Shown: positions 55,892 to 64,000 of the stretch, one piece after another
Position numbering within the stretch: the stretch's first letter is position 1
How the letters are laid out: each line of letters opens with the position of its first letter
Translations under genes and position numbers: made by a program
The notes under the pieces: model-generated
Told to the model about the DNA's origin: nothing
The model's database searches: none
Seen by the model: the letters and a program-made list of their open reading frames with translations, nothing else
Assembly (NCBI GenBank): GCA_963666705.2
Contig: CAXXKO010000025.1
Location: 297,260-361,259 of the forward strand
Direction of reading: 5' to 3'
Source: G963666705 sp963666705
Lineage (GTDB): Bacteria; Pseudomonadota; Alphaproteobacteria; CADEGL01
Length of the DNA stretch: 64,000 nt

Positions 55892-57682
55892 GTGCATAGC
55901 TACCGGACCCATACCTGCAACGACCTTCGGGAAGGGGATGTCGGCAAGGCCGCGCGCATTTCCGGCTGGGTCCACCGCAAGCGCGACCACGGCCAGCTCC
56001 TGTTCGTCGACCTGCGCGACCATTACGGCGTGACCCAGTGCGTGATCGACGTCGGGAGCCCCCTCTTCGCCGCCGCCGACGCCCTGCGCAACGAGACCGT
56101 GGTGCGCATCGACGGCCCCGTGGTCGCCCGCACCCAGGATACGATCAACGAGACCCTGGGCACGGGCCGGGTCGAGATACGGATCGCCGGGCTCGAGGTC
56201 CTGTCCGAAGCCGCCCCCCTGCCCTTCCCGGTCAACAGCGACGCCGAATACCCCGAGGACATGCGCCTCACCTACCGCTTCCTCGACTTGCGCCGCGAGA
56301 AGATCCACGCGACCATCGTCCTGCGCTCGCGCATCATCGACAGCATCCGGCGGCGCATGATCGACGCCGGGTTCCTCGAGTTCCAGACCCCGATCCTGAC
56401 CTCGAGCTCGCCCGAGGGCGCGCGCGACTACCTGGTGCCGAGCCGCCTGCACCCGGGCAAGTTCTACGCCCTGCCCCAGGCGCCCCAGCAGTTCAAGCAG
56501 CTGCTCATGACCTCGGGCTTCGACCGCTATTTCCAGATCGCCCCCTGCTTCCGGGACGAAGACAGCCGCGCCGACCGCTCGCCGGGCGAGTTCTACCAGC
56601 TCGACCTCGAGATGGCCTTCGTCGAGCAGGAGGACGTGTTCCGCGCCGTCGAGCCGGTGATCCACGGCGTCTACGAGGAGTTCGTGAGCCAGGCGGTGAC
56701 GCCGCTGCCCTGGCCCCGCCTGCCCTTCTCGCAAGCCATGCTCAAATACGGCTCCGACAAGCCGGACCTGCGCAACCCGCTCGAGATCGCGGACGTGACG
56801 GACGTCTTCCGGGGCTCGGATTTCGGCCTCTTCAGCCGCGCCATCGACAAGGGCTCGGTCGTGCGCGGCATCCCAGCACCCGCGGTCGCCGGCCGGCCGC
56901 GCTCCTTCTTCGACAAGATGAACGATTGGGCGCGCGCCGAGGGCGCCCCCGGCATGGGCTGGATCCTGCTGGAAGACGGTGGCGGCAAGGGGCCGATCGC
57001 CAAGTTCCTCGGCGACGACAGGCTCACGGCCCTGCGCGCCGCGACCGGGGCCAAGGACGGGGACGCCGTCTTCTTCGCCTGCGATCGCGCCGGCTCGGCG
57101 GCGAAGCTCGCGGGCCTCGCGCGCGACCGTCTGGGGCGCGACCTCGATCTCCTGGAGACGGGAATCTTCAATTTCTGCTGGATCGTCGATTTCCCCATGT
57201 ACGAGATCGCCGAGGCGACCGGCAAGCTCGATTTCAGCCACAACCCCTTCTCCATGCCCCAAGGGGGCCTCGCGGCGCTCGGCAAGGAGGACCCGCTCGA
57301 CATCCTCGCCCACCAGTACGACCTGGTGTGCAACGGGGTCGAGCTCGGCAGCGGCGCCATCCGGAACCATCTGCCCGAGGTCATGATCGAGGCTTTCGCC
57401 CTCGTCGGCTATTCGAAGGAAGAGACCGAAGCGGGCTTCGGCGCCATGATGAACGCCTTCCGCTACGGCGCCCCGCCCCATGGCGGCCTCGCCCCCGGCA
57501 TCGACCGCATGGTGATGCAGATCGCCGACCTGCCGAACATCCGCGAGGGCATCTGCTTCCCCATGAACCAGCAGGCCGAGGACCTTCTCATGGGGGCGCC
57601 GGCGCCCGCCTCGGAGACCCACCTGCGTGAGCTGCACGTCCGCGTCCACTTGCCGCCGGAGGTCGGGGAAGGCAAGATTTAG
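55892..57682 (+). CDS. aspS: aspartyl-tRNA synthetase
   Basis: A 596-residue class II synthetase from a GTG start. It has an N-terminal OB-fold anticodon domain (SGWVHRKRDHGQLLFVDLRDHYG), motif 2 in FDRYFQIAPCFRDEDSRADRSPGEFYQLDLEM, the bacterial GAD insertion (about residues 320-430) and motif 3 in GGLAPGIDRMVM. It charges tRNA-Asp; alphaproteobacterial enzymes of this type are often non-discriminating and can also charge tRNA-Asn, which the sequence alone does not settle. An essential gene, and the best taxonomic marker in the window. Confidence 0.96.
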   Translation: MHSYRTHTCNDLREGDVGKAARISGWVHRKRDHGQLLFVDLRDHYGVTQCVIDVGSPLFAAADALRNETVVRIDGPVVARTQDTINETLGTGRVEIRIAGLEVLSEAAPLPFPVNSDAEYPEDMRLTYRFLDLRREKIHATIVLRSRIIDSIRRRMIDAGFLEFQTPILTSSSPEGARDYLVPSRLHPGKFYALPQAPQQFKQLLMTSGFDRYFQIAPCFRDEDSRADRSPGEFYQLDLEMAFVEQEDVFRAVEPVIHGVYEEFVSQAVTPLPWPRLPFSQAMLKYGSDKPDLRNPLEIADVTDVFRGSDFGLFSRAIDKGSVVRGIPAPAVAGRPRSFFDKMNDWARAEGAPGMGWILLEDGGGKGPIAKFLGDDRLTALRAATGAKDGDAVFFACDRAGSAAKLAGLARDRLGRDLDLLETGIFNFCWIVDFPMYEIAEATGKLDFSHNPFSMPQGGLAALGKEDPLDILAHQYDLVCNGVELGSGAIRNHLPEVMIEAFALVGYSKEETEAGFGAMMNAFRYGAPPHGGLAPGIDRMVMQIADLPNIREGICFPMNQQAEDLLMGAPAPASETHLRELHVRVHLPPEVGEGKI

Positions 57683-57728
57683 AGGCCGGCGGCGGATGGC
57701 GAAGCGAAGCCGGTCGAAGGAGAGTCAC

Positions 57729-58193
57729 ATGACGATACCGCGTCTCGGCATGATGTTGGGCCTCGCGGGCCTCGCGCTGGCGCTCGCCGGTTGCACCAGC
57801 ACCACGCCCCTGCTCTCGACCACGTCCGACCCCGAGACGGGGCCACCCGCCACGTCGCAGGCGGCCTATGGCCACTTCACGGACATCCCCATCCCGGGCC
57901 GCGCCGAGATGGATCTCGAGCGCAGCCTGATCCTCGGCTCGGCGGACGAATGGCTCGGCCGGGTCTCGCTCGGCACGTCCGAGAGCGTGCCCGAGGTCTT
58001 CGATTTCTACCAGCGCGAGATGCCGAGCTTCGGCTGGGGCGAGATCACCATCGTCCGGGCCGAGGTCAGCGTCCTCACCTACGAGCGGGCCGGGCGCATC
58101 GCCACGGTCCAGATCCAGAAGAGCGCGCTCGGTGGTAGCGAGGTGAGCATCACCGTCTCGCCCAAGGGCCAGCCCGCACAGGGCCTCCAGTGA
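57729..58193 (+). CDS. lipoprotein of unknown function
   Basis: A 154-residue protein. The lipobox LALAGC puts the lipidated Cys at residue 22. The mature part has HFTDIPIPGRAEMDLERSLILGSADEWLGRVSL and VFDFYQREMPSFGWGEITIVRAEVSVLTYERAGRIATVQI, a pattern of small alphaproteobacterial envelope lipoproteins with an alpha-beta fold (DUF-type). Function unknown. It sits 46 bp after aspS and may be co-transcribed with it. Confidence 0.87.
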   Translation: MTIPRLGMMLGLAGLALALAGCTSTTPLLSTTSDPETGPPATSQAAYGHFTDIPIPGRAEMDLERSLILGSADEWLGRVSLGTSESVPEVFDFYQREMPSFGWGEITIVRAEVSVLTYERAGRIATVQIQKSALGGSEVSITVSPKGQPAQGLQ

Positions 58194-58265
58194 GCCTGTC
58201 CGCCACCTTGCCCGGCCGCGCGCCCGGCGCGTAAACTCTCGGCCGGGTGTCAAGGGGAGGCAGGC

Positions 58266-58745
58266 GTGGATCCGCATGAGCTACGCAGCGCCATGGGGTG
58301 TTTCGCGACGGGGGTGACGATCGTCACCAGCATCGGCCTCGACGGCCAGCCGGTCGGCTTGACCGCCAATTCCTTCAGCTCCGTCTCCCTCGACCCCCCG
58401 CTCGTGCAGTTCAGCCTCGACCGCGGCGGCCAAAGCCTCGACGCCTTCCAGGGCAGCGGGAAATTCGCCGTCAACGTGCTACGGGAAGACCAGGTCGAGC
58501 TCTCGAACACCTTCGCCGCGCGCGATTCAGAGAGGTTCACCGGCCTCGCCTACGCCACCTGGGTGACGGGCTCGCCCATCCTCGAAGGGGCGCTGGCCAA
58601 TTTCGACTGCGACACCTACGCATCCTATGACGGCGGCGACCACGTCATCTTCGTCGGCCGCGTCCTCAGCATGTCCTGCGACATGGACAGCCAGCCGCTG
58701 CTGTTCTTCCGCGGCCGCTATCGGACGCTTTCGGCCCCGCCCTGA
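58266..58745 (+). CDS. flavin reductase-like protein (HpaC family)
   Basis: A 159-residue protein from a GTG at 58266, with AAGGGGAGG upstream. It holds the flavin reductase-like beta barrel: MGCFATGVTIVTSIGLDGQPVGLTANSFSSVSLDPPLVQFSLDR, KFAVNVLREDQVELSNTFA and HVIFVGRVLSM. These proteins reduce FMN or FAD with NAD(P)H for two-component monooxygenases. No monooxygenase partner is adjacent. It converges on the 3-hydroxyisobutyrate-dehydrogenase-like gene with 7 bp between the stops. Confidence 0.9.
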   Translation: MDPHELRSAMGCFATGVTIVTSIGLDGQPVGLTANSFSSVSLDPPLVQFSLDRGGQSLDAFQGSGKFAVNVLREDQVELSNTFAARDSERFTGLAYATWVTGSPILEGALANFDCDTYASYDGGDHVIFVGRVLSMSCDMDSQPLLFFRGRYRTLSAPP

Positions 58746-58752
58746 GTGCGTA

Positions 58753-59622
58753 TCAGCCCGTGCCGCCGGTGAACGCGTAGATGCGCGTGAAATCGGCGCC
58801 CGGCATGGCCGCGTCCATCTCGTCGAGGGTCGCGGAGACGACGCGGCCGAGCGCCGCCCGCGTCCCGGCCTTGCCGACGCCTTCCATATAGAGCCGCACG
58901 TCCTTGGCGATCAGCGTCGAGCTGAAGCCCGCGTCGTAGGTGCCGGTGAGGACGCGGCGCGGGAACTTGTCGCTGGTGGCCGTGTTGCGGCCGGTCGAGG
59001 CGTTGATGACGGCGAGCATGGTTTCCATGTCGAGGCCGTTGGCTTCGCCGAAGAGAATCGCCTCGCTGGTCGCCGCCATGGCCGTCGCGGAGAGGAAGTT
59101 GTTGGCGAGCTTCATGGCCTGGCCCTGCCCCACCGCCGCGCCCACATGGAAGGCGTTGCCGGTGAAATGCTCGAGCACCGGGCGCAGGCGATCGAAGGTC
59201 TCGCGCCGGCCCGCGGCCATGATCGAGATGGTGCCGGCGACGGCGCCCGCGACGCCGCCGCTCACCGGGGCGTCGAGGTATTCGACCGCGGCCGTCTCCA
59301 GGATGGCCTGGGCCGCCCGCGCCGCCTCGATGCCGATGGTCGAGAGGTCCACGACGAGGGTGGTGGCGCGCGGTGCCGCCGCGACGATCGCGGCCGCGAC
59401 GCTCATCACCGCCGGCCCGTCGGGCAGGCTCAAGAAGACCGTCTCGGCCCGCCCGGCGACTTCGGCGGCCGAGGCGGCCGCCGCCGCCCCCTCCGGGGCC
59501 CGTTCGGCCGTGCCAGCCAGGTCGTGGACGAGCAGCGGCACCCCGCCCGCGGCCAGGTTCCGGGCCATGGGCCGGCCCATATTGCCGAGCCCGATGAAGC
59601 CGACGGGTGTGCGAGCGGCCAC
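58753..59622 (-). CDS. 3-hydroxyisobutyrate dehydrogenase-family protein
   Basis: A 289-residue beta-hydroxyacid dehydrogenase from a GTG at 59622, two bases after the stop of the CMD gene. It has NAD motif GFIGLGNMGRPMA, substrate loop EYLDAPVSGGVAGA, catalytic Lys in QAMKLANNFL and NASTGRNTATSDKFPRRVLTGTYDAGFSS. The family oxidises 3-hydroxyacids such as 3-hydroxyisobutyrate, tartronate semialdehyde or sulfolactaldehyde. The family member is clear, the substrate is not. Forms a two-gene unit with the CMD-like protein. Confidence 0.9.
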   Translation of the reverse strand: MAARTPVGFIGLGNMGRPMARNLAAGGVPLLVHDLAGTAERAPEGAAAAASAAEVAGRAETVFLSLPDGPAVMSVAAAIVAAAPRATTLVVDLSTIGIEAARAAQAILETAAVEYLDAPVSGGVAGAVAGTISIMAAGRRETFDRLRPVLEHFTGNAFHVGAAVGQGQAMKLANNFLSATAMAATSEAILFGEANGLDMETMLAVINASTGRNTATSDKFPRRVLTGTYDAGFSSTLIAKDVRLYMEGVGKAGTRAALGRVVSATLDEMDAAMPGADFTRIYAFTGGTG

Positions 59623-59624
59623 GG

Positions 59625-60014
59625 TCAGTCGCTCCCGGCTTCCGCCTGCTCGGCCAGCACCTTGCGGGCGATGCGGAAGGCGTCCACGCCCGCCGGGATG
59701 CCGCAATAGACGGCGATCTGCATCAGCACCTCGCGCAGCATCTCGAGGGAGCAGCCGTTGGTGAGGGCGCCGCGGAAATGGATCTCGAACTCGTGCGGGC
59801 GGTTGAGGGCGGCGAGCATGCAGAGGTTGTTGATGCTGCGCTGCTGTTTGGAGAGCCCCTCCCGGCCCCAGATCCCGCCCCAGCAGAACTCGGTGACCAT
59901 GGTCTGGAACTCGCGGTTGAAATCATCGGCGTTCGAGATCGCGTTCTCGACATACGCCTCGCCCAGCACTTCCTTGCGGATCTCGAGCCCGCGCTCGTAG
60001 AGTTCGGATGGCAT
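59625..60014 (-). CDS. carboxymuconolactone decarboxylase-family protein
   Basis: A 129-residue protein. The ATG at 60014 is chosen for the GGAAGGGGG site; a longer reading begins inside the MITE terminal repeat and is unlikely. It has the CMD helical fold: EFCWGGIWGREGLSKQQRSINNLCMLAALNRPHEFEIHFRGALTNGCSLEMLREVLMQIAVYCGIPAG. PcaC decarboxylates 4-carboxymuconolactone in protocatechuate degradation; many relatives have other roles. Its promoter region has been invaded by the MITE at 60061, only 46 bp upstream of the start codon. Confidence 0.9.
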   Translation of the reverse strand: MPSELYERGLEIRKEVLGEAYVENAISNADDFNREFQTMVTEFCWGGIWGREGLSKQQRSINNLCMLAALNRPHEFEIHFRGALTNGCSLEMLREVLMQIAVYCGIPAGVDAFRIARKVLAEQAEAGSD

Positions 60015-60060
60015 GTGGTCCCCCTTCCCGTGATCGATGTTGCGCTCAGGTCCGGCGCTA

Positions 60061-60335
60061 GTACCCACTATCATAATTCCGTGTGCCATACGACGACGCC
60101 CCGAGGTTCCCGGCTAGGAGGGTGGCGCGCCGTGATGCCGGGGCATCACTCGGAACCCCTTGGCGGCGCGCGACGACGTCCGGGGGCCTCGGGGCGCCGC
60201 CCTTCGGGTCGCTTTTCCCGCCCCCTCGGGGCGTCGAGGACGCTTGACGATGCCCCGGCATCGCCGGCGCGCCCCCTCCTACCGAGGAGACGGGAAAAGC
60301 GATCGTATGGCACACGGAATTATGATAGTGGGTAC
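60061..60335 (-). mobile_element. MITE with 33-bp terminal inverted repeats (IS630-like target), copy 2
   Basis: A 275-bp element, inverted relative to the copy at 51959. Ends are GTACCCACTATCATAATTCC and its complement; both ends carry A where both ends of copy 1 carry T. It is flanked by TA within CTAG (60058-60061 and 60335-60338). The interior again has GATGCCGGGGCATC palindromes and CGGGAAAAGCG. It lies immediately upstream of the CMD gene and may change its expression. No transposase. Confidence 0.88.
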
Positions 60336-60576
60336 TAGCCTATGCGAAGCTGGCGCCCACGGTAAGCCCGTGGCGCGGCGACGTGCTTTTCCCACGTCTT
60401 CCCATCCCGCGCAGGACGCGGCGGCGGATGTCGCGGCGGTGGTCGACCGCGGTTGCCATCTGATCCCGCGTGTGCCGTGAGAACGGCGGTGACAAATTAG
60501 TCCACGGAAGCGGCGGGATTTCCCAGCCGCGGGCGGAGTAAAACTCTGCCACCTGTAGCCTTCGATCTTTTTTGAG

Positions 60577-62091
60577 ATGGAAGGCGGGAGGATGTACACC
60601 GTGGACCTATATCTGCGCGTTCGGCTGGCCTGCCATGTTGATGGTCTGAGCCAGCGAGAGGCGGCAAGTCGGTTTGGCATTGCGCGCGAGACGGTGAGGA
60701 AGATGCTGCGGCATTCGGAGCCGCCGGGATATCGGCGACGCCAGCCACCGAAACGCCCGAAACTGGCCCCCTTCACGGATATCATCGACCGTATTCTGGA
60801 GGAGGACCGAACGGTTCACCGTAAGCAGCACCACACGGCGAAGCGTATATTCGAGCGCCTTCGCGACGAACATGGCTTCACGGGCAAAGAGACCATCGTG
60901 AAGGATTACGTTCGGGAACGGCGCCTTCGTCGGCGTGAGATGTTTGTGCCGTTGTCACATCCTCCGGGCCATGCTCGAGCGGACTTTGGCGAGGCGGATG
61001 CGATCATCGCCGGCGTCAAGTATCGGGCGCATTTTTTCGTCATGACACTTCCCCACAGCGATGCCTGCTTCGTTGCGGCCTACCCGGCGGCGACGACGGA
61101 GGCCTGGCTGGACGGGCACAACAGAGCCTTTGTTTTTTTCGGCGGCGTTCCCCAATCGATTCTTTACGACAACGACAAGTGTCTGGTGTCGCGCATCTTG
61201 TCAGATGGCACGCGGCAACGAACGCGGGCGTTCAGCGGGCTGCAGTCCCATTACCTCTTCGAGGACCGCTACGGCCGTCCCGGCAAGGGTAACGACAAAG
61301 GCAATGTGGAGGGGGTGGTCGGCTATGCCCGGCGGAACTTCATGACGCCGCTTCCCCGGTTCGCGAGCTGGGACGCCTTCAATGGCCACCTGGAAGAGCA
61401 ATGCCGCAACCGGCAAGGCAACGTCCTGCGCGGCCACCGCGAGAGCATCGGCGAACGGTTTGTGCGTGACCGCGAAGCGTTGAAGAGGCCACTGCCGGCA
61501 CCGTTCGACGCGTGCGACAAGCAGGGCACGCGGGTCAACTCGCTGTCCCTGGTGCGCTACCGGACGAATGACTATTCCGTGCCCGTCGCCTACGGCCATC
61601 AGGAAGTCTGGATCCGTGGCTATGTCCACGAGGTGGTTATCGGTTGCGGCGCCGGGATCATTGCCCGACACCCCCGTTCCTACGACCGGGAAGATATGGT
61701 CTTCGATCCGATCCACTACCTGCCTTTGCTGGAGCACAAGATCGGTGCCCTGGATCAGGCCGCGCCGCTAGCCGGATGGGAACTGCCTGATGCCTTCCCA
61801 ACCCTGCGCCGTCTCCTGGAGGCGCGCATGGGCAAGGCCGGCAAGCGGGAATACGTCCAGGTCCTTCGGCTTGTGGAGACCTTCGATCTCGAGGTGCTTC
61901 ACGGCGCGGTGAAGGACGCCCTGCGCCTGGGTGCGATCGGCTACGACGCCGTCAAACACCTTGTGCTGTGCCGTATCGAGCGACGCCCGCCCAAACTCGA
62001 CCTGGATATCTATCCCTACCTGCCTCGGGCCAACGTGGCGACCACGGCCGCCGCCAGTTATATGAGCTTGTTGGGTGGAGGCGCGTCATGA
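60577..62091 (+). CDS. istA: IS21-family transposase IstA
   Basis: A 504-residue DDE transposase. A second start at 60592 (MYTVDLYLR) directly follows a GGAGG and is equally likely. The N-terminal helix-turn-helix GLSQREAASRFGIARETVRKML binds the ends. The integrase core has the catalytic Asp in ARADFGEADAII (about residue 132), a second in SILYDNDKCLV (about residue 195) and the Glu in KGNVEGVVGYARRNF (about residue 244). The C-terminal beta domain has YSVPVAYGHQEVWIRGY. Appears intact. Its TGA overlaps the istB ATG. Confidence 0.94.
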   Translation: MEGGRMYTVDLYLRVRLACHVDGLSQREAASRFGIARETVRKMLRHSEPPGYRRRQPPKRPKLAPFTDIIDRILEEDRTVHRKQHHTAKRIFERLRDEHGFTGKETIVKDYVRERRLRRREMFVPLSHPPGHARADFGEADAIIAGVKYRAHFFVMTLPHSDACFVAAYPAATTEAWLDGHNRAFVFFGGVPQSILYDNDKCLVSRILSDGTRQRTRAFSGLQSHYLFEDRYGRPGKGNDKGNVEGVVGYARRNFMTPLPRFASWDAFNGHLEEQCRNRQGNVLRGHRESIGERFVRDREALKRPLPAPFDACDKQGTRVNSLSLVRYRTNDYSVPVAYGHQEVWIRGYVHEVVIGCGAGIIARHPRSYDREDMVFDPIHYLPLLEHKIGALDQAAPLAGWELPDAFPTLRRLLEARMGKAGKREYVQVLRLVETFDLEVLHGAVKDALRLGAIGYDAVKHLVLCRIERRPPKLDLDIYPYLPRANVATTAAASYMSLLGGGAS

Positions 62092-62858
62092 CCGATACGC
62101 CGCAAGTGTTGCTGGCCCATCACCTCAAGACCCTGAAACTGCCGACGTTCCTGCGCGAATACGACAAGCTGGCCCGCCAATGCGCCACCGAGGGCGCCGA
62201 CCATGTGCGGTATCTTGTCCGTCTGACCGAGTTGGAACTGATCGACCGTGAGCGCCGCATGGTCGAGCGGCGGATCAGACAGGCCAGGTTCCCCGCCGTC
62301 AAAAGCCTCGACAGCTTCGACTTCAAGGCCATCGCATCGCTCGACAAGATGCTGGTTCTGGAGTTGGCGCGATGCGAATACGTCGAGCGTCGTGAGAATA
62401 TCATCGCGCTCGGCAACAGCGGAACCGGCAAGACCCATATCGCCCTCGGTCTCGGTCTGGCGGCCTGCCAAAAGGGGCTCTCCGTCGGCTTCCTCACGGC
62501 CGCTGCCCTGGTTCATGAACTGATGGAGGCCGGGGATGAAAAACGCCTGTTGCGCCTGCAGAAGCAACTGGCAAAGTATCACCTTCTGATCATCGACGAA
62601 CTCGGCTTCGTGCCGCTCTCGAAGACCGGCGCCGAGCTGCTGTTCGAAGTCTTCAGCCAGCGCTACGAGCGGGGCTCGATCCTGGTGACCTCCAACTTGC
62701 CGTTCGATGAGTGGACGGAGATATTCGGCTCGGAACGCCTGACCGGGGCTTTGCTGGACCGCCTCACCCACCATGTCCATATCCTGGAAATGAACGGCGA
62801 GAGCTATCGTCTCAACCAAAGCCAAAAACGGCGGAAATCCCCAAAAATACCTGCTTGA
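62088..62858 (+). CDS. istB: IS21-family helper ATPase IstB
   Basis: A 256-residue DnaA/AAA+-type ATPase. Walker A is GNSGTGKTHIA (about residues 107-117), Walker B LLIIDELGFV (about residue 168), and sensor region ILVTSNLPFDEWTEIFGSERLTGALLDRLTHH. It ends in a Lys/Arg-rich tail (QSQKRRKSPKIP). IstB helps IstA select the target and assemble the complex. Coupled to istA by the four-base overlap ATGA. Confidence 0.95.
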   Translation: MTDTPQVLLAHHLKTLKLPTFLREYDKLARQCATEGADHVRYLVRLTELELIDRERRMVERRIRQARFPAVKSLDSFDFKAIASLDKMLVLELARCEYVERRENIIALGNSGTGKTHIALGLGLAACQKGLSVGFLTAAALVHELMEAGDEKRLLRLQKQLAKYHLLIIDELGFVPLSKTGAELLFEVFSQRYERGSILVTSNLPFDEWTEIFGSERLTGALLDRLTHHVHILEMNGESYRLNQSQKRRKSPKIPA

Positions 62859-63243
62859 CCGCCGGTGCAATGGTTGACCCGGTGGGTCCACAGGAACCTC
62901 CCACGCTGCTTCGCTCCGCGTAACGCAAGCGCTACACGAAGCAGCGCGGGTCCCTCCTATGGACTACCGGGACAACCCCCCAACACCGCGTACCGCATAA
63001 CGTTAAGTGGACTAGTTTTGCTCCGCCCGGGTGGACTAATTTTGCTCCGCCGTTGACACTTATGCGAGGCCAGCCTTAGCGGCGCTTGAGCGATATAAGA
63101 AATGCGCCCGCCCAGCGCTTGAGGGATCATACGATCGGTCTTATCTAAGCCCCCATTTCCCAAGTGAACTCGATATTCCATGCCCCGTGATGGGAATTCT
63201 GCTATAAGAATCAATATGTTGATGCATTGATGGAGCAGCAGGT

Positions 63244-64000
63244 ATGGGACACCCGATGGGTGAATCGAAACGGGACAGTTTACGGGTCGATTTTGACCGT
63301 CGCTTGAAGCTTGAATTCCATGGTTCCAAGATTACTTCTGACGCCGGGTTGCTCGCCTACCGGGAGCTTGACGATGCCCTCGGCCTGACTGAGATGGCCG
63401 AGGGTGTTTTCCAGGATAGCCGTACCGGCAAGAACGGATGGCACGGCAAGACGGGTCAGTTTCGCCAGTCCGTTTTCGGGCGCCTTGGCGGCTATGACGA
63501 TGTGAACGACGCCGACCGTCTGGGACGCGATCCCGCCATGCGCTGGATTGTTGGCGGCAAGGCCATCGAAAGACAGGCCGCTTCCACCAGCCAGATGGGA
63601 CGCTTCGAGACGGAGCTATTGGCCACCGACGAGAACGTTGAAGCCTTGGTCGACATGAACGGGGTGTGGATCGACAAGGTTCATGACCGCCATCCGCCGA
63701 AGATGATCATTCTCGACATGGACAGCAGCGTCAGCCCGACCCATGGCGAACAAGAGGGAACAGCGTACAATGGTCACTTCGGCTGTACCTGCTACCATCC
63801 GCTATTCCTGTTCAACCAGTTCGGCGACTTGGAGAGATGTTCCCTGCGCCCCGGTAATGTTCACAGTGCCGACGGATGGCGGAATGTTCTGGAGCCGGTG
63901 GTGATGCGCTATAAGGAAAGGAAGGTGCGGCTGTATTTTCGTGGCGATGCCGCCTTCGCCTCACCGGAGATATACGAATATCTCGAAGCCGAGGATTACT
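63244..64000 (+). CDS. IS1380-family transposase, 5' part (cut by window edge)
   Basis: The open frame from the ATG at 63244 runs off the window after 252 codons. It has SLRVDFDRRLKLEFHGSKITSDAGLLAYRELDDALGL, the DDE region IILDMDSSVSPTHGEQEGTAYNGHFGCTCYHPLFLF and RPGNVHSADGWRNVLEPV, the signature of IS1380 transposases. Then VRLYFRGDAAFASPEIYEYL. No stop is met, so it may be complete. Bases 63059-63243 are AT-richer and probably hold the left end of the element; I could not define its inverted repeat without the right end. Confidence 0.88.
   Translation, partial: MGHPMGESKRDSLRVDFDRRLKLEFHGSKITSDAGLLAYRELDDALGLTEMAEGVFQDSRTGKNGWHGKTGQFRQSVFGRLGGYDDVNDADRLGRDPAMRWIVGGKAIERQAASTSQMGRFETELLATDENVEALVDMNGVWIDKVHDRHPPKMIILDMDSSVSPTHGEQEGTAYNGHFGCTCYHPLFLFNQFGDLERCSLRPGNVHSADGWRNVLEPVVMRYKERKVRLYFRGDAAFASPEIYEYLEAEDY

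Larger units (their letters stand above)
60478..63058 (+). mobile_element. IS21-family element (istA-istB)
   Basis: About 2.58 kb. The left end TGAGAACGGCGGTGACAAAT at 60478 matches the complement of the right end (TGTCAACGGCGGAGCAAAAT) ending at 63058. Each end carries a second copy of the GGCGGAGYAAAACT-type box, the multiple transposase-binding sites known for IS21. It contains istA and istB in overlapping frames. No clear target duplication is visible (TGCCG on the left, CTTAT on the right), so one end may be misplaced or the flank altered. Confidence 0.85.

Noticed and set aside
51959..60335. Composite transposon carrying the 52-60 kb genes between the two MITEs
   Set aside because: The segment holds aspS, an essential housekeeping gene, each MITE has its own TA duplication, and no transposase is inside. 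Two independent insertions explain it.

Overview
The window is GC-rich, with strong G/C at third codon positions. It carries alphaproteobacterial-style genes: an AspRS with the FRDEDSRADRSPGEFYQLD motif, TRAP and TAXI transporters, many SDRs and amidases, and dispersed CCTTCGACAGGCTCAGG-type palindromes. This points to an alphaproteobacterium, probably of the Rhodospirillales type; that assignment is inferred from gene content, not from a marker tree. No rRNA, tRNA or CRISPR array was found. LAYOUT. 0-3 kb: the tail of an unidentified gene, a small exported protein and a TolB-like/TPR membrane protein, followed by an intergenic region with a consensus sigma70 promoter that points into no gene. 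3-12 kb: a catabolic island for N-methylated or amino compounds, with an old-yellow-enzyme/TMADH-type demethylase, a PhaB-like reductase, a DadA-type oxidase, a dimethylglycine/sarcosine dehydrogenase-GcvT protein and an MttB-family methyltransferase without pyrrolysine. 12-19 kb: acyl-CoA metabolism (SDR, acyl-CoA synthetase, HCCA-isomerase-like protein), an EamA transporter broken by an in-frame stop, two RidA-like proteins and a tricarballylate-dehydrogenase-like flavoprotein. 19-25 kb: amidase, alpha/beta hydrolase, a class III cyclase with a 6-TM anchor and a 2Fe-2S domain, an exported TPR protein and a REC-HPt protein. 25-36 kb: MFS transporter, SDR, PqiA-like protein, second amidase, a DctPQM TRAP operon whose DctQ carries an N-terminal TM2-like domain, then a complete IS4-family insertion with intact 9-bp target duplication, a periplasmic rhodanese and a cytochrome c. 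36-45 kb: a conserved unknown, a SUMF1-like protein, a cytochrome P460 with 15 Cys-Pro repeats, then UspA, a fused TAXI-TRAP permease and two TAXI binding proteins. 45-52 kb: apt, SAM hydrolase (DUF62), a Tex30-like hydrolase, and a SUOX-like periplasmic protein coupled to a large hybrid histidine kinase. 52-60 kb: a UbiX-like/racemase pair divergent from a DoeB-like/EutA-like pair, aspS, a lipoprotein, a flavin reductase, and a 3-hydroxyisobutyrate-dehydrogenase-like/CMD pair. 60-64 kb: a pile-up of mobile DNA: a MITE, an IS21 element (istAB) and the start of an IS1380-type transposase. HOW IT WORKS TOGETHER. The picture is of a heterotroph that scavenges organic acids and N-methylated or amidated compounds, taking them up through TRAP/TAXI systems and degrading them with flavoproteins, amidases and CoA enzymes. 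Redox and environmental signalling runs through a putative quinone/heme-responsive cyclase and a phosphorelay. Dispersed repeats are prominent. A MITE family with 33-bp terminal inverted repeats sits at CTAG sites (IS630-like) as two inverted copies, one inserted exactly at the end of another dispersed repeat. A separate element of about 195 bp is also present as an inverted pair.
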